A stretch of DNA of 48,337 bases from Bradyrhizobium sp. (GTDB lineage: Bacteria; Pseudomonadota; Alphaproteobacteria; Rhizobiales; Xanthobacteraceae): assembly GCF_016213215.1 (NCBI RefSeq), contig NZ_JACRAW010000067.1, positions 1-48,337 of the forward strand, written 5' to 3'. Within the stretch, counting starts at the first letter, position 1, and each line of letters starts with the position of its first letter. Shown in pieces: positions 34,498-43,093 of the stretch. A model generated the notes under the pieces. It was not told the DNA's origin, ran no database searches, and saw only the letters and a program-made list of their open reading frames with translations. The position numbers and the translations under genes are program-made.

Positions 34498-35397
34498 CTA
34501 CGGTTGTCCTTCGTCCAGGTGACGTTCGAGAATGGCTTTGATGACGAGCGTGACGAGCGCCAGCATCGCGAGCAGCGAGGCTATCCCAAAGGCGGCGACG
34601 AACTGGTATTCATTGTAGAGGATTTCGACGAAGAGCGGCATGGTATTGGTCTCGCCGCGAATATGGCCGGAGACCACCGAGACCGCGCCGAATTCGCCCA
34701 TCGCCCGCGCGTTGCACAGCAAGACCCCGTAGAGCACGCCCCATTTGATGTTGGGCAGAGTGACGCGGAAAAAGGTCTGCAGGCCCGAGGCTCCGAGCGA
34801 GATCGCGGCCTCCTCCTCCTGCGTGCCCTGCTCCTGCATCAGCGGAATCAGCGCTCGCGCCACGAACGGGAAGGTCACGAAGGTGGTGGCCAGCACGATG
34901 CCGGGTACCGCGAACAGGATCTGGATGTCGTGCTCGCGCAGCCACGCCCCCCAATAGCCCTGCGCGCCGAACAACAGCACGAACACCAGTCCCGAGATCA
35001 CCGGGCTCACGGAGAACGGCAGATCGATCAGCGAAATCAGGAAGGTCTTGCCGTTGAATTCGAATTTCGCAATCGCCCAGGCCGCGATCACGCCGAATAG
35101 CAGATTGAGGCCGACGGAAATCGCGGCCACCAGCAGCGTCAGCCTGATGGCGGACTGCGCCTCCGGCTCGGAGAGCGCGGCGAGGTAGGCTGCTATTCCC
35201 TTGGAAAAGGCCTGCGCGAACACCACCACCAGCGGCAGCACGACGAACACCGTGAGGAACAGGACAGCAAGCGTAATGACGGCGATGCGCACCAGCTTCG
35301 GCTCGGTGCGGATGCCTGCCGCCGCAGCCGAAGCGCGCGCCCGCGCCTTGTCGGCGGGCGGGGTGAGAGAAACTGAATGCGTCAACTGCATTGTCAT
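34498..35397 (-). CDS. cysW: Sulfate ABC transporter permease CysW
   Basis: A 299-residue inner-membrane permease with about six helices. The EAA loop that docks on the ATPase reads [20 protein letters not shown]. The C-terminus ([20 protein letters not shown]) and [17 protein letters not shown] are characteristic of CysW as opposed to CysT. An N-terminal Ala/Arg-rich extension of about 38 residues precedes the first helix. It follows cysT by 9 bp and abuts cysA. Confidence 0.94.
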   Translation of the reverse strand: MTMQLTHSVSLTPPADKARARASAAAAGIRTEPKLVRIAVITLAVLFLTVFVVLPLVVVFAQAFSKGIAAYLAALSEPEAQSAIRLTLLVAAISVGLNLLFGVIAAWAIAKFEFNGKTFLISLIDLPFSVSPVISGLVFVLLFGAQGYWGAWLREHDIQILFAVPGIVLATTFVTFPFVARALIPLMQEQGTQEEEAAISLGASGLQTFFRVTLPNIKWGVLYGVLLCNARAMGEFGAVSVVSGHIRGETNTMPLFVEILYNEYQFVAAFGIASLLAMLALVTLVIKAILERHLDEGQP

Positions 35398-35406
35398 CGG
35401 CTCGCC

Positions 35407-36243
35407 TCAATCCGCAGGAATCCGGCTTCGCGCCCAGCGCTGAAGCCGGTTGACCGCGAAAATGATAACGAACGAGACGACCAGCATGACGACGGCAATT
35501 GCCGTTGCATCGGCATAGCGGAATTCCGACAGTCGGATCACGATCAGGAGCGGTGCTATTTCGGACACGTTCGGCAGGTTGCCGGCGATGAAGATCACCG
35601 AGCCATATTCGCCGACCGCGCGCGCAAAGGCGAGCGCGAGTCCGGTCAGCAAGGCCGGCGTCAGGCTCGGCAGGATCACCCTGACGATGGTGTGCCAGCG
35701 ATTGGCGCCGAGACAGGCCGCGGCCTCCTCGATCTCGGGATCGAGATCGAGCAGCACCGGCTGCACCGTTCGCACCACGAAGGGAATGCCGATGAACACC
35801 ATGGCGACGAAGATGCCGATCGGCGTGAACGCGACCTTGACACCGAGCTCGGCCAGCGGCGCGCCGAGCCAGCCTTTTTCCGCGAAAAGCGCGGTAAGCG
35901 CGACCCCGGCGACTGCCGTCGGCAGCGCAAAGGGCACATCGACGATGGCGTCGAACAGCCGCCGCCCCGGGAAGCGATAGCGCACCAGCGCCCAGACGAT
36001 AATCGTCCCCATCACCAGATTGACGCAGGCGGCGGCGAAGGCCAGCCCAAAGGAAATCCTCAGCGCGTTCAGCGTACGGCGGCTGCTGAGGATGCTCCAG
36101 AACTGCTCCGGGCTCAGCTCGAGGGTGCGCAGGAACAGGCCCGCGAGCGGGATGAGGACGATGACCGACAGCCAGGTCAGCGTCAGCCCCATGGAAAGGC
36201 CGAAGCCCGGCAGTGTCCGACGTCGTGCTGCGATTGCGCTCAC
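35407..36243 (-). CDS. cysT: Sulfate ABC transporter permease CysT
   Basis: A 278-residue permease, partner of CysW. The first helix (LTWLSVIVLIPLAGLFL) and the typical DVPFALPTAVAGVALTALF segment identify it, and the EAA loop reads EEAAACLGANRWHTIVRVI. The C-terminal part has GEYGSVIFIAGNLPNVSEI. It has a GTG start at 36243, with a G-rich stretch just upstream. It lies 33 bp after sbp and 9 bp before cysW. Confidence 0.95.
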   Translation of the reverse strand: MSAIAARRRTLPGFGLSMGLTLTWLSVIVLIPLAGLFLRTLELSPEQFWSILSSRRTLNALRISFGLAFAAACVNLVMGTIIVWALVRYRFPGRRLFDAIVDVPFALPTAVAGVALTALFAEKGWLGAPLAELGVKVAFTPIGIFVAMVFIGIPFVVRTVQPVLLDLDPEIEEAAACLGANRWHTIVRVILPSLTPALLTGLALAFARAVGEYGSVIFIAGNLPNVSEIAPLLIVIRLSEFRYADATAIAVVMLVVSFVIIFAVNRLQRWARSRIPAD

Positions 36244-36276
36244 CAGGCCCCCTGCTCCGCCATCGGCAACGCCCGA

Positions 36277-37266
36277 TCAGTTCTTATAGATCTGATCGAA
36301 GACGCCGCCGTCGGAAAAATGTTCCCTCTGCGCCTTGCTCCACCCGCCGAACGCGTCGTCAATCGTGAACAATTCGACCTTAGCGAAGGAATTTTCGTGC
36401 TTTTTCGCGATCTCCGGGTCGCGCGGACGGTAGGAATTCCGTGCGGCAATTTCCTGACCTTCCTTGGTATACCAATACTTCAGGTAGGCCTCGGCGACGG
36501 CACGCGTCCCTTTCTTGTCGACGACCTTGTCGACCACCGCAAGCGGAGGTTCGGCGAGGATGGACTGCGGCGGGGCAACGATCTCGAACTTGTCCTTGCC
36601 GAACTCGCGTTGGGCCAGAAAGGCTTCGTTCTCCCAGGCGAGCAGCACGTCACCGACGCCACGCTCGACGAAGGTGACGGTCGCGCCTCGGGCGCCGGTG
36701 TCGAGCACCGGCACATGCTGATAGAGATCCGAAACGAATTGCTTCGCTTTGTCGGCCGAGCCGAACTTCTTCTGCGCAAAGCCCCAGGCCGCAAGATAAT
36801 TCCAGCGCGCCCCGCCGGAGGTTTTCGGGTTGGGCGTGATGACCGCAACGCCCGGCTTGATCAGATCGTCCCAGTCCTTGATGGTTTTCGGGTTTCCCTT
36901 GCGCACCAGGAATACGATGGTCGAGGTGTAGGGCGAGGCATTTTCGGACAACCGCTTCTGCCAGTCGGTCGCCAGCAAGCCCCTGGCCGCGATGGCATCG
37001 ATGTCGTAGGCGAGCGCCAACGTCACCACATCGGCCTGCAGGCCATCGATCACGCTGCGCGCCTGCGATCCACTGCCGCCATGCGACTGCTTGATCTCGA
37101 TTCTCTTGCCGCTCTCCTTCTGATAGGCGCCGGCAAAGGCCTTGTTGAATTCGGCATAGAGCTCACGCGTCGGATCGTACGACACGTTCAGCAAACTCAC
37201 GTCGGCGGCGAAGCCTGCGCCGGCGTAGAGCAGCCCTGCAACTGCCGGCAGAATACGGCGGATCAT
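36277..37266 (-). CDS. sbp: Periplasmic sulfate-binding protein
   Basis: A 329-residue solute-binding protein with a signal peptide ([18 protein letters not shown]). It carries the family marks [13 protein letters not shown] and [20 protein letters not shown], whose Ser and backbone amides bind sulfate, and [17 protein letters not shown]. The start is set at the ATG at 37266, which has AGGGAG 6 bp upstream; an ATG two codons earlier lies too close to that site. It delivers sulfate to the CysT-CysW-CysA complex. It lies 123 bp after cysH in the same direction, so it may have its own promoter or share the long cys transcript. Confidence 0.95.
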   Translation of the reverse strand: MIRRILPAVAGLLYAGAGFAADVSLLNVSYDPTRELYAEFNKAFAGAYQKESGKRIEIKQSHGGSGSQARSVIDGLQADVVTLALAYDIDAIAARGLLATDWQKRLSENASPYTSTIVFLVRKGNPKTIKDWDDLIKPGVAVITPNPKTSGGARWNYLAAWGFAQKKFGSADKAKQFVSDLYQHVPVLDTGARGATVTFVERGVGDVLLAWENEAFLAQREFGKDKFEIVAPPQSILAEPPLAVVDKVVDKKGTRAVAEAYLKYWYTKEGQEIAARNSYRPRDPEIAKKHENSFAKVELFTIDDAFGGWSKAQREHFSDGGVFDQIYKN

Positions 37267-37389
37267 GTGCATCTCCCTGTGTCCGGCGACGCCATTGTCG
37301 CCGAAAGCACGCGCGCATAACTCGGGACGAAACGGCTTTGAGTCAACGGAACCGGATTTTCTTGTTCGCAGGTCCGCAGCGCCGTTGTG

Positions 37390-38118
37390 CTACGGAATTC
37401 GGCTCGTGTGAATGCCGCATTCTGCCTTGTCGCGGCCGCGCCAGCGCCCGGCGCGCTCGTCCTCGCCCTCCGTGGTACGGCTGGTGCAGGGCATGCAACC
37501 GACCGAGCGAAACCCGGATGCGAGGAGCGGATGCGGCGGCAGATTGCCGCGGGCGTAGATCGCTTCGATATCCTCGCGCGAGGTGTTGGCGAAGGGATTG
37601 AACTTCAGCCGCGCGCCGTCCGCTTCGACGATCGGAATGGCGGCACGCGTGCCGCCCTGGAAGCGCTTGCGGCCGTTGATCCAGGCCGCGAACGGCGTCA
37701 GGGCCCGCGCCAGCGGTTCGACCTTGCGGATGCGGCAGCAGGCATCGGGATCGGAAAACCACAGATCGCCGTTCGGGTCCTGGCGCGACAGCGCCTGCTC
37801 CGACGGCTTGACCGAACGGACATCGCGCAGGCCGAGCGCCTCTATCAGCGTATCGCGATAAGCCAGCGTCTCGGCGAACAAATAGCCCGTATCGAGAAAG
37901 ATCACGGGAATTGCGGGATCGACGTCCGCCATCACCTTCAAGAGCGCCGCGGATTCTGTACCGAACGAGGACACCAGGGCCAGCCGCTCGCGGCCGACCA
38001 GCCTCAAGGCGGCGGCGATGATCTCCGCAGCCAGCGCGCCCGACAGCGCACGATCCAGCTCTTCCGCCCGCGGCAGAGCCGGCTCCACTTGCGAACGCTG
38101 AGGTGGCAGCGCGTTCAC
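37390..38118 (-). CDS. cysH: Assimilatory adenylyl-sulfate (APS) reductase, 4Fe-4S type
   Basis: A 242-residue enzyme that reduces activated sulfate to sulfite with thioredoxin or glutaredoxin. It has the nucleotide-binding loop VSSFGTESAALL and the active-site region ECGIH near the C-terminus, with catalytic Cys234. It also has Cys127-Cys128 (DACCRIRKV) and Cys208/Cys211 (GCMPCTSRT), the four ligands of the 4Fe-4S cluster found in APS reductases and lacking in E. coli PAPS reductase. The substrate is therefore most likely APS. It has a GTG start that overlaps the DUF934 stop by 4 bp (GTGA), so translation is coupled. The gene symbol follows common usage. Confidence 0.94.
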   Translation of the reverse strand: MNALPPQRSQVEPALPRAEELDRALSGALAAEIIAAALRLVGRERLALVSSFGTESAALLKVMADVDPAIPVIFLDTGYLFAETLAYRDTLIEALGLRDVRSVKPSEQALSRQDPNGDLWFSDPDACCRIRKVEPLARALTPFAAWINGRKRFQGGTRAAIPIVEADGARLKFNPFANTSREDIEAIYARGNLPPHPLLASGFRSVGCMPCTSRTTEGEDERAGRWRGRDKAECGIHTSRIP

Positions 38119-38630
38119 TGCCGCGCGCCTTCGAAGTTGCGCAGCTGCATGCGCCGGTGCAGCGCCGTGATGCGGCCGTCGCCGGTCGGCTGGTAGAATA
38201 CCGAATAGCGCTTGATCGTATCGGCAAACGCTTCCGCGTCGCTCTCCTTCCTGACGGCAAAGGTGTCAAAGCCGGCCCGCAGCATGAAGACGAACTGGTC
38301 GCGCAGCACCTGCCCGGTGGCGCGCAACTCGCCGCGATAGTGATAGCGTTCGCGCAGCAGGCGGGCCTGGGTGTAGGCGCGGCCGTCGCGGAAGGTCGGG
38401 AAGATGAGCGCGATCGCCGCCAGTCGATCGAGATAGGGCACGAGCTCCGCGAGTTCGCGGTTGTTCGACCAGATCACGCCGACTTTGCGCGAAGCGGCAA
38501 AGAGGTTCTCCGCCTCCTGAAGCAATCGGGCCCCCGAAACCAGGATAGCGCCGTCCGCCGGGATCGGCGCGTCGTCGGCGAGGTAGACGAACGGATCGTC
38601 GATGATTTTTCCGCCCCTAACGAGTGGCAT
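38115..38630 (-). CDS. DUF934 protein of the cys operon
   Basis: A 171-residue protein of the DUF934 family, almost always encoded beside cysI and cysH in alpha- and betaproteobacteria. Typical pieces are MPLVRGGKIIDDPFVYL, FPTFRDGRAYTQARLLRERY, GELRATGQVLRDQFVFMLR and the end FYQPTGDGR. It contains no cofactor motif that I recognise and is probably an accessory factor for sulfite reduction or assembly. ATG at 38630 overlaps the 3' end of cysI by 14 bp, and its stop overlaps the cysH start by 4 bp, a tightly coupled arrangement. Confidence 0.92.
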   Translation of the reverse strand: MPLVRGGKIIDDPFVYLADDAPIPADGAILVSGARLLQEAENLFAASRKVGVIWSNNRELAELVPYLDRLAAIALIFPTFRDGRAYTQARLLRERYHYRGELRATGQVLRDQFVFMLRAGFDTFAVRKESDAEAFADTIKRYSVFYQPTGDGRITALHRRMQLRNFEGARQ

Positions 38631-40272
38631 AGACCCGCTCCCTGAAAGGTTCGACGCCGAGCCGCTCGACCGTGTCGATGAAGAGCTCATCGGGCGCCGC
38701 GCGCAGCGCGAGGTATGCTTCGACGATGTCTTCGACGACGTCGGCCACCTCTTCGAATTTCACCGCCGGCCCGATCAGCTGCCCGAGCTCCGCGTCTTCG
38801 TCGGCGCGGCCGCCGATCGAGACCTGGTAGAATTCCTCGTCGTTCTTCTCGACCCCGAGAATGCCGATATGGCCGACGTGATGATGGCCGCAGGCGTTGA
38901 TGCAGCCGGAAATGTTGATGTGCAGCCGGCCGATCAGGTTGGCGAGCTCATGGTTGGCGAAGCGCCGGGTCAGTTCCTGCGCGATCGGGATCGAGCGCGC
39001 GTTCGCGAGCGAACAGTAGTCGAGGCCCGGGCAGGCGATGATGTCGGTGATCAGATTGACGTTGGGCGTGGCGAAACCGATTCTGTCGAGCGCGCGCCAC
39101 AGCGCCGGCAGGTCGCGCCTGGCGACGTGCGGCAACGCCAGATTCTGTTCGTGGCCGACGCGGATCTCGCCGAAGGAATATCGGTCGGCGAGATCGGCCA
39201 GCGCATCCATCTGGTCGGCGGTGGCATCGCCGGGCGGACCGCCGACCGGCTTGAGCGAGACCGTGACGATCGAATAGCCCTGAATCTTGTGCGCGAAGGT
39301 CGAATTCTTGCGCCAGGCCTCGAACGCAGGATCGTGCGCCGCCTTGCGCAGCTCCTCCGGCATGTGCGGCAGCTTCTCGTAATGAGGATAGGAAAAGCGC
39401 GAGCGGATGTCCTCGATCACCTCGTCGTCCAGATTCAGCGCGCCGTCCCGCATCTGCCGCCACTCATCTTCAACTTCTCCGGCGAACTTCTCGATCCCGA
39501 GCTCGTGCACGAGGATCTTGATGCGCGCCTTGTAGATGTTGTCGCGGCGGCCGTACTGGTTGTAGACGCGCAGGATCGCCTCGACATAGCTCAGGATATC
39601 GCGGCCGTGGACGAACGGCTTGATGGTCTTGGCGATGAACGGCGTGCGGCCGAGGCCGCCGCCGACCAGCACTTCGAAGCCGTTCTCGCCCTTGTCGTTC
39701 TTGTGCAGGCGCAGCCCGATGTCGTGGATCTTGATCGCTGCCCGATCATGCGCGGAAGCGGTGATCGCGATCTTGAACTTGCGCGGCAGGAACGAGAATT
39801 CCGGATGCAGCGTGGTGTGCTGGCGGAGCAGCTCCGACCAGATGCGGGGATCCTCGACCTCGCCGGGCGCCACGCCCGCCCACTGGTCGGAGGTGACGTT
39901 GCGCATGTTGTTGCCGGACGTCTGCATGGCGTGAATGCCGACCTCGGCGAGATCGGCCAGCGCGTCCGGCAGGTCCTTCAGCTTGATCCAGTTGAACTGG
40001 ACGTTCTGGCGCGTGGTGAAATGGCCGTAGCCGCGATCGTAGGTCCGCGCCACATGGGCAAGCTTCCGCAGCTGCCGGGAAGACAGCGTGCCGTAGGGGA
40101 TGGCGACGCGGAACATGTAGGCATGCAGTTGCAGATAGACGCCGTTCTGCAGCCGCAGCATCTTGAATTCGTCCTCGGTGAGCTCGCCCGAGAGGCGGCG
40201 CTCCACCTGGTCGCGGAATTCGGCGACGCGCTCGTTGACCAGCGTACGGTCGATTTCGTCATAAGCGTACAT
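38617..40272 (-). CDS. cysI: Nitrite/sulfite reductase hemoprotein (ferredoxin-type CysI)
   Basis: A 551-residue siroheme enzyme that reduces sulfite to sulfide by six electrons. It has the two half-domains of the family. The 4Fe-4S/siroheme ligands are CPGLDYC and, about 36 residues later, GCINACGHH, giving the Cx5C and Cx3C signature. Anion-binding Arg/Lys residues are in YGHFTTRQNVQFNW. It is a single-chain enzyme, with no CysJ flavoprotein gene nearby, so ferredoxin or a similar donor is likely. The context (cysG, cysH, cysD) supports sulfite rather than nitrite as substrate. It ends inside the DUF934 gene. Confidence 0.94.
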   Translation of the reverse strand: MYAYDEIDRTLVNERVAEFRDQVERRLSGELTEDEFKMLRLQNGVYLQLHAYMFRVAIPYGTLSSRQLRKLAHVARTYDRGYGHFTTRQNVQFNWIKLKDLPDALADLAEVGIHAMQTSGNNMRNVTSDQWAGVAPGEVEDPRIWSELLRQHTTLHPEFSFLPRKFKIAITASAHDRAAIKIHDIGLRLHKNDKGENGFEVLVGGGLGRTPFIAKTIKPFVHGRDILSYVEAILRVYNQYGRRDNIYKARIKILVHELGIEKFAGEVEDEWRQMRDGALNLDDEVIEDIRSRFSYPHYEKLPHMPEELRKAAHDPAFEAWRKNSTFAHKIQGYSIVTVSLKPVGGPPGDATADQMDALADLADRYSFGEIRVGHEQNLALPHVARRDLPALWRALDRIGFATPNVNLITDIIACPGLDYCSLANARSIPIAQELTRRFANHELANLIGRLHINISGCINACGHHHVGHIGILGVEKNDEEFYQVSIGGRADEDAELGQLIGPAVKFEEVADVVEDIVEAYLALRAAPDELFIDTVERLGVEPFRERVYATR

Positions 40273-40296
40273 GAAGGGATGCCTTACACGAATGCC

Positions 40297-40611
40297 TTAC
40301 AATTGGACCGGCAGTCCGATGGTGACTCCGCTACGCCGGATCTGCTCGCGCAAATTGCCCGGCTCGATCCTGCCGTCATTGCCGACCTGCACCGGCGCGA
40401 TATAGGCGCCGACGGCGCCAAGATCGTCGGCAACCGATTCGGCGAGCAGCGCGCGCGCCTCGTCGGCGACGCGCACGATGGCCGCCCGCGCAAGGTCGGT
40501 CGACCAGTCCTTGCCGGCGGTGCGGTAGATCACCGCGCCGTCCCAGGTGCGATTGGCCGTCACCACCGACGGACCGGTGACTTTGATTTTTTGTTGCAGC
40601 GGAGAGGTCAT
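40297..40611 (-). CDS. DUF2849 protein of the cys operon
   Basis: A 104-residue protein of the DUF2849 family, found between cysG and cysI in alphaproteobacteria. Typical are KVTGPSVVTANRTWDGAVIY and the C-terminal half with PVQVGNDGRIEPGNLREQIR. No catalytic motif is seen; a helper role in sulfite reduction is inferred from context only. ATG at 40611 overlaps the cysG stop by 4 bp (ATGA), and 24 bp separate it from cysI. Confidence 0.92.
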   Translation of the reverse strand: MTSPLQQKIKVTGPSVVTANRTWDGAVIYRTAGKDWSTDLARAAIVRVADEARALLAESVADDLGAVGAYIAPVQVGNDGRIEPGNLREQIRRSGVTIGLPVQL

Positions 40612-42035
40612 TCGGCAGCTTCCAGCAGTTCGGGGATCATGTGGTTGAGGTCTTGGCGGCGGAAAGCCGCGGCATGCGCCACGACATCGCCGATGATGAG
40701 AATGGCGGGACCGGCCTCGATCTGCGCGACCAGCTCGGGCAGCTCACGGAGCGTGCCGATCACGGCGTGCGCATCGGGCCGCGAGACGCGCGCGAACACA
40801 CCGACCGGGGTGTCGGGCGAACGGCCCGCGCCAAGCAGGCCGGCCCGGACCGAGGGTGCCGCGGTCATGCCCATATAGACGACGACGGTCATCCTGGTGT
40901 CGGTCAGCGTCGACCAGTCGACCGCGTCGGCATCCCTGGCCTTGTGCGCGGTCAGGAAAGTGATGCGCAGCGCTTCGTGACGAAAGGTGAGCGGCACCTC
41001 GAATTGCGCCGCGGCGGCCAACCCTGCGGTAATGCCCGGCACCACCGAACAGGAAACACCGGCCGCGCGCAACGCCTCGATCTCCTCGCCGCCGCGCCCG
41101 AAGATGAAGGGATCGCCGCCCTTGAGCCGCACCGCGCGCTGGCCGGCTCTCGCGGCCTCGATCATCAGGCGGTTGATGGCCTCCTGGCCGATGCCCGGCT
41201 TGCCGACCCGGCGTCCGACGGGAACGCGCGCCGCATCGCGGCGGATGCGATCGAGCACTTCCGGCGAGACCAGTTCGTCGTAGAAAACAATGTCGGCGTC
41301 CTGTAGCGCGCGCAGCGCCTTGATCGTGAGGAGATCGGGATCGCCCGGTCCGGCGCCGACGAGCGTCACATGGCCTTCGGGCTTCTCCGCGCGGGCGAAG
41401 CCCACCGGATCGACGATTTCCTTCAGGGCTTCTTCGGCTTCCTCCTTGCGTCCGGCAAGCACGAGCGCGCCGATCGGACCGTCGACGATCCGCTCCCAGA
41501 AACGCCGCCGCAGCGGGAATTCATCGATGCGGCCGTGAATGGATTTGCGGAAGCGTCCGATGAACTCGGCGAGATCGCCGATGCGCGCCGGCAACAGCGC
41601 CTCGATGCGTTCGCGCACCCGCCGCGCCACGACCGGCGACGCTCCACCGGTGCCGACCGCGACCACGACATCGCCGCGATCGACGATGGCCGGAAAGATG
41701 AAGGTCGAATGCTTGAGATCGTCCATCACGTTGACCGGCAGCCCGGCGGCTTTCGCCCGCGCCGCCATCGCAACGCCGATGTCGCCCGCGCCGGCGCACA
41801 CGATCGCGACCACGGAGCTCAGGTCGGCCAGCAGCGGATCGCCCTGCGCCAGCTCGATCCGCGCCGCGGCCCCGGCGTCGATGCCGGAAAGCTCGCCATT
41901 GCCGTCGGTGGCATAGAAGCGGATGCGAGCGCCGGCGCCTGAAAGGACGCGCAGCTTGGCGCGTGCGAGTTCCCCCGCGCCGACGAGAACGACCGGGCCG
42001 GCGTTCAGATCTAGGAATACCGGCAGATAGCGCAT
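40608..42035 (-). CDS. cysG: Siroheme synthase (trifunctional CysG)
   Basis: A 475-residue fusion that makes siroheme from uroporphyrinogen III. The N-terminal 200 residues are precorrin-2 dehydrogenase/ferrochelatase (PVVLVGAGELARAKLRVL, VAVGTGGASPVVARRVR). The C-terminal 260 residues are the S-adenosylmethionine uroporphyrinogen methyltransferase (GHVTLVGAGPGDPDLLTIKA, RLKGGDPFIFGRGGEE, VVPGITAG). The siroheme is the cofactor of CysI two genes downstream, which explains its place at the head of the operon. ATG at 42035. The divergent cysD starts 142 bp away. Confidence 0.96.
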   Translation of the reverse strand: MRYLPVFLDLNAGPVVLVGAGELARAKLRVLSGAGARIRFYATDGNGELSGIDAGAAARIELAQGDPLLADLSSVVAIVCAGAGDIGVAMAARAKAAGLPVNVMDDLKHSTFIFPAIVDRGDVVVAVGTGGASPVVARRVRERIEALLPARIGDLAEFIGRFRKSIHGRIDEFPLRRRFWERIVDGPIGALVLAGRKEEAEEALKEIVDPVGFARAEKPEGHVTLVGAGPGDPDLLTIKALRALQDADIVFYDELVSPEVLDRIRRDAARVPVGRRVGKPGIGQEAINRLMIEAARAGQRAVRLKGGDPFIFGRGGEEIEALRAAGVSCSVVPGITAGLAAAAQFEVPLTFRHEALRITFLTAHKARDADAVDWSTLTDTRMTVVVYMGMTAAPSVRAGLLGAGRSPDTPVGVFARVSRPDAHAVIGTLRELPELVAQIEAGPAILIIGDVVAHAAAFRRQDLNHMIPELLEAAE

Positions 42036-42063
42036 GCGATACTCCGCTTCCCCTATTAGTGGG

Positions 42064-42092
42064 TTGACTGAAATTATTTTCTATATATGTCT
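42064..42092 (+). promoter_or_regulatory. Candidate promoter in the cysG/cysD divergent region
   Basis: TTGACT at 42064 is followed by an AT-rich run and TATGTC or TATATG near 42084, about 90 bp before the cysD start. The 142-bp region between cysG and cysD is the most AT-rich of this locus and must hold promoters for both directions. No riboswitch fold was recognised. Confidence 0.4.
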
Positions 42093-42177
42093 ATCACAAG
42101 GGCCGTAAAGAGAAATTTTTTCTTCTATCCTGCGCTTCAAGTCTAGAATTTCGTCCTCCCGGCACCAAGGGCAAGAG

Positions 42178-43074
42178 ATGCATCTTCTCGAGAACGATTC
42201 CGTGAACGGCGCGCTCTATCGAACCATCTCTGCGGAGCAAGGAACGTGCCGAGGAATTTCGGCCGCTCCCATCTCCCCGATGGATCACCTCGACGCGCTG
42301 GAAGCGCAAAGCATCTACATCCTGCGCGAAGCTTTCGCCCGGTTGAAGAAGCTCGCGCTGCTGTGGTCGCTCGGCAAGGACTCCAACGTGATGATCTGGC
42401 TGGCGCGCAAGGCGTTCTTCGGCCGGGTGCCCTTCCCGGCCCTGCACGTCGACACCGGAAAGAAGTTTCCGGACATGTATCGATTCCGAGATCACTACAG
42501 CACCGAGTGGGATCTCGATCTTCGGGTCGAGCCCTGCCCCCCGATCGACGCGGTCGATCCGACCCTGCCGCCGGCGGCGCGGTCGGCCGCGCGCAAGACC
42601 GAGGGACTCAAGCTCGCGCTCGCCAAGCACGGCTTCGACGGCCTGATCGCCGGCATCCGCCGCGACGAAGAGGCGACGCGGGCCAAGGAGCGCGTGTTCT
42701 CGCCGCGCGGTCTCGAGGGTGAATGGGACGTGCGCGACCAGCCGCCGGACTTCTGGGACCAGTTCAACGCCTCACCGCCTCCGGGCGCACATTTGCGCAT
42801 TCATCCGATCCTGCATTGGACCGAGGCCGACATCTGGGCCTACACCAGGCGCGAGAACATCCCGATCATTCCGCTTTACCTTTCCAACAACGGCAAGCGC
42901 TATCGCTCGCTCGGCGACGCCGACATCACCTTCCCGGTCGTTTCCGACGCCGCCACCATCGACGAGATCCTGACCGAACTCGAGCAGACCAAGGTGCCGG
43001 AACGTTCGGGCCGCGCGCTCGACCACGAGACGGAGGACGCCTTCGAGCGGCTGCGGGTCGCCGGTTATCTGTGA
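42178..43074 (+). CDS. cysD: Sulfate adenylyltransferase subunit 2
   Basis: The 298-residue (or shorter) catalytic subunit that forms APS from ATP and sulfate. The PP-loop reads [20 protein letters not shown]; further marks are [38 protein letters not shown] and [18 protein letters not shown]. The frame starts at ATG 42178, but E. coli-type CysD proteins begin where this one reads [14 protein letters not shown], at 42280. The 34 residues before that have no family support, while the ATG at 42280 lacks a ribosome site. The start is therefore open. cysNC begins 19 bp after the stop. Confidence 0.94.
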   Translation: MHLLENDSVNGALYRTISAEQGTCRGISAAPISPMDHLDALEAQSIYILREAFARLKKLALLWSLGKDSNVMIWLARKAFFGRVPFPALHVDTGKKFPDMYRFRDHYSTEWDLDLRVEPCPPIDAVDPTLPPAARSAARKTEGLKLALAKHGFDGLIAGIRRDEEATRAKERVFSPRGLEGEWDVRDQPPDFWDQFNASPPPGAHLRIHPILHWTEADIWAYTRRENIPIIPLYLSNNGKRYRSLGDADITFPVVSDAATIDEILTELEQTKVPERSGRALDHETEDAFERLRVAGYL

Positions 43075-43093
43075 TGAGGAAACGAGCGCCGCA

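Noticed and set aside
42036..42177. SAM or other riboswitch before the cys genes
   Set aside because: AT-rich promoter-like text only; no conserved helix set could be recognised.
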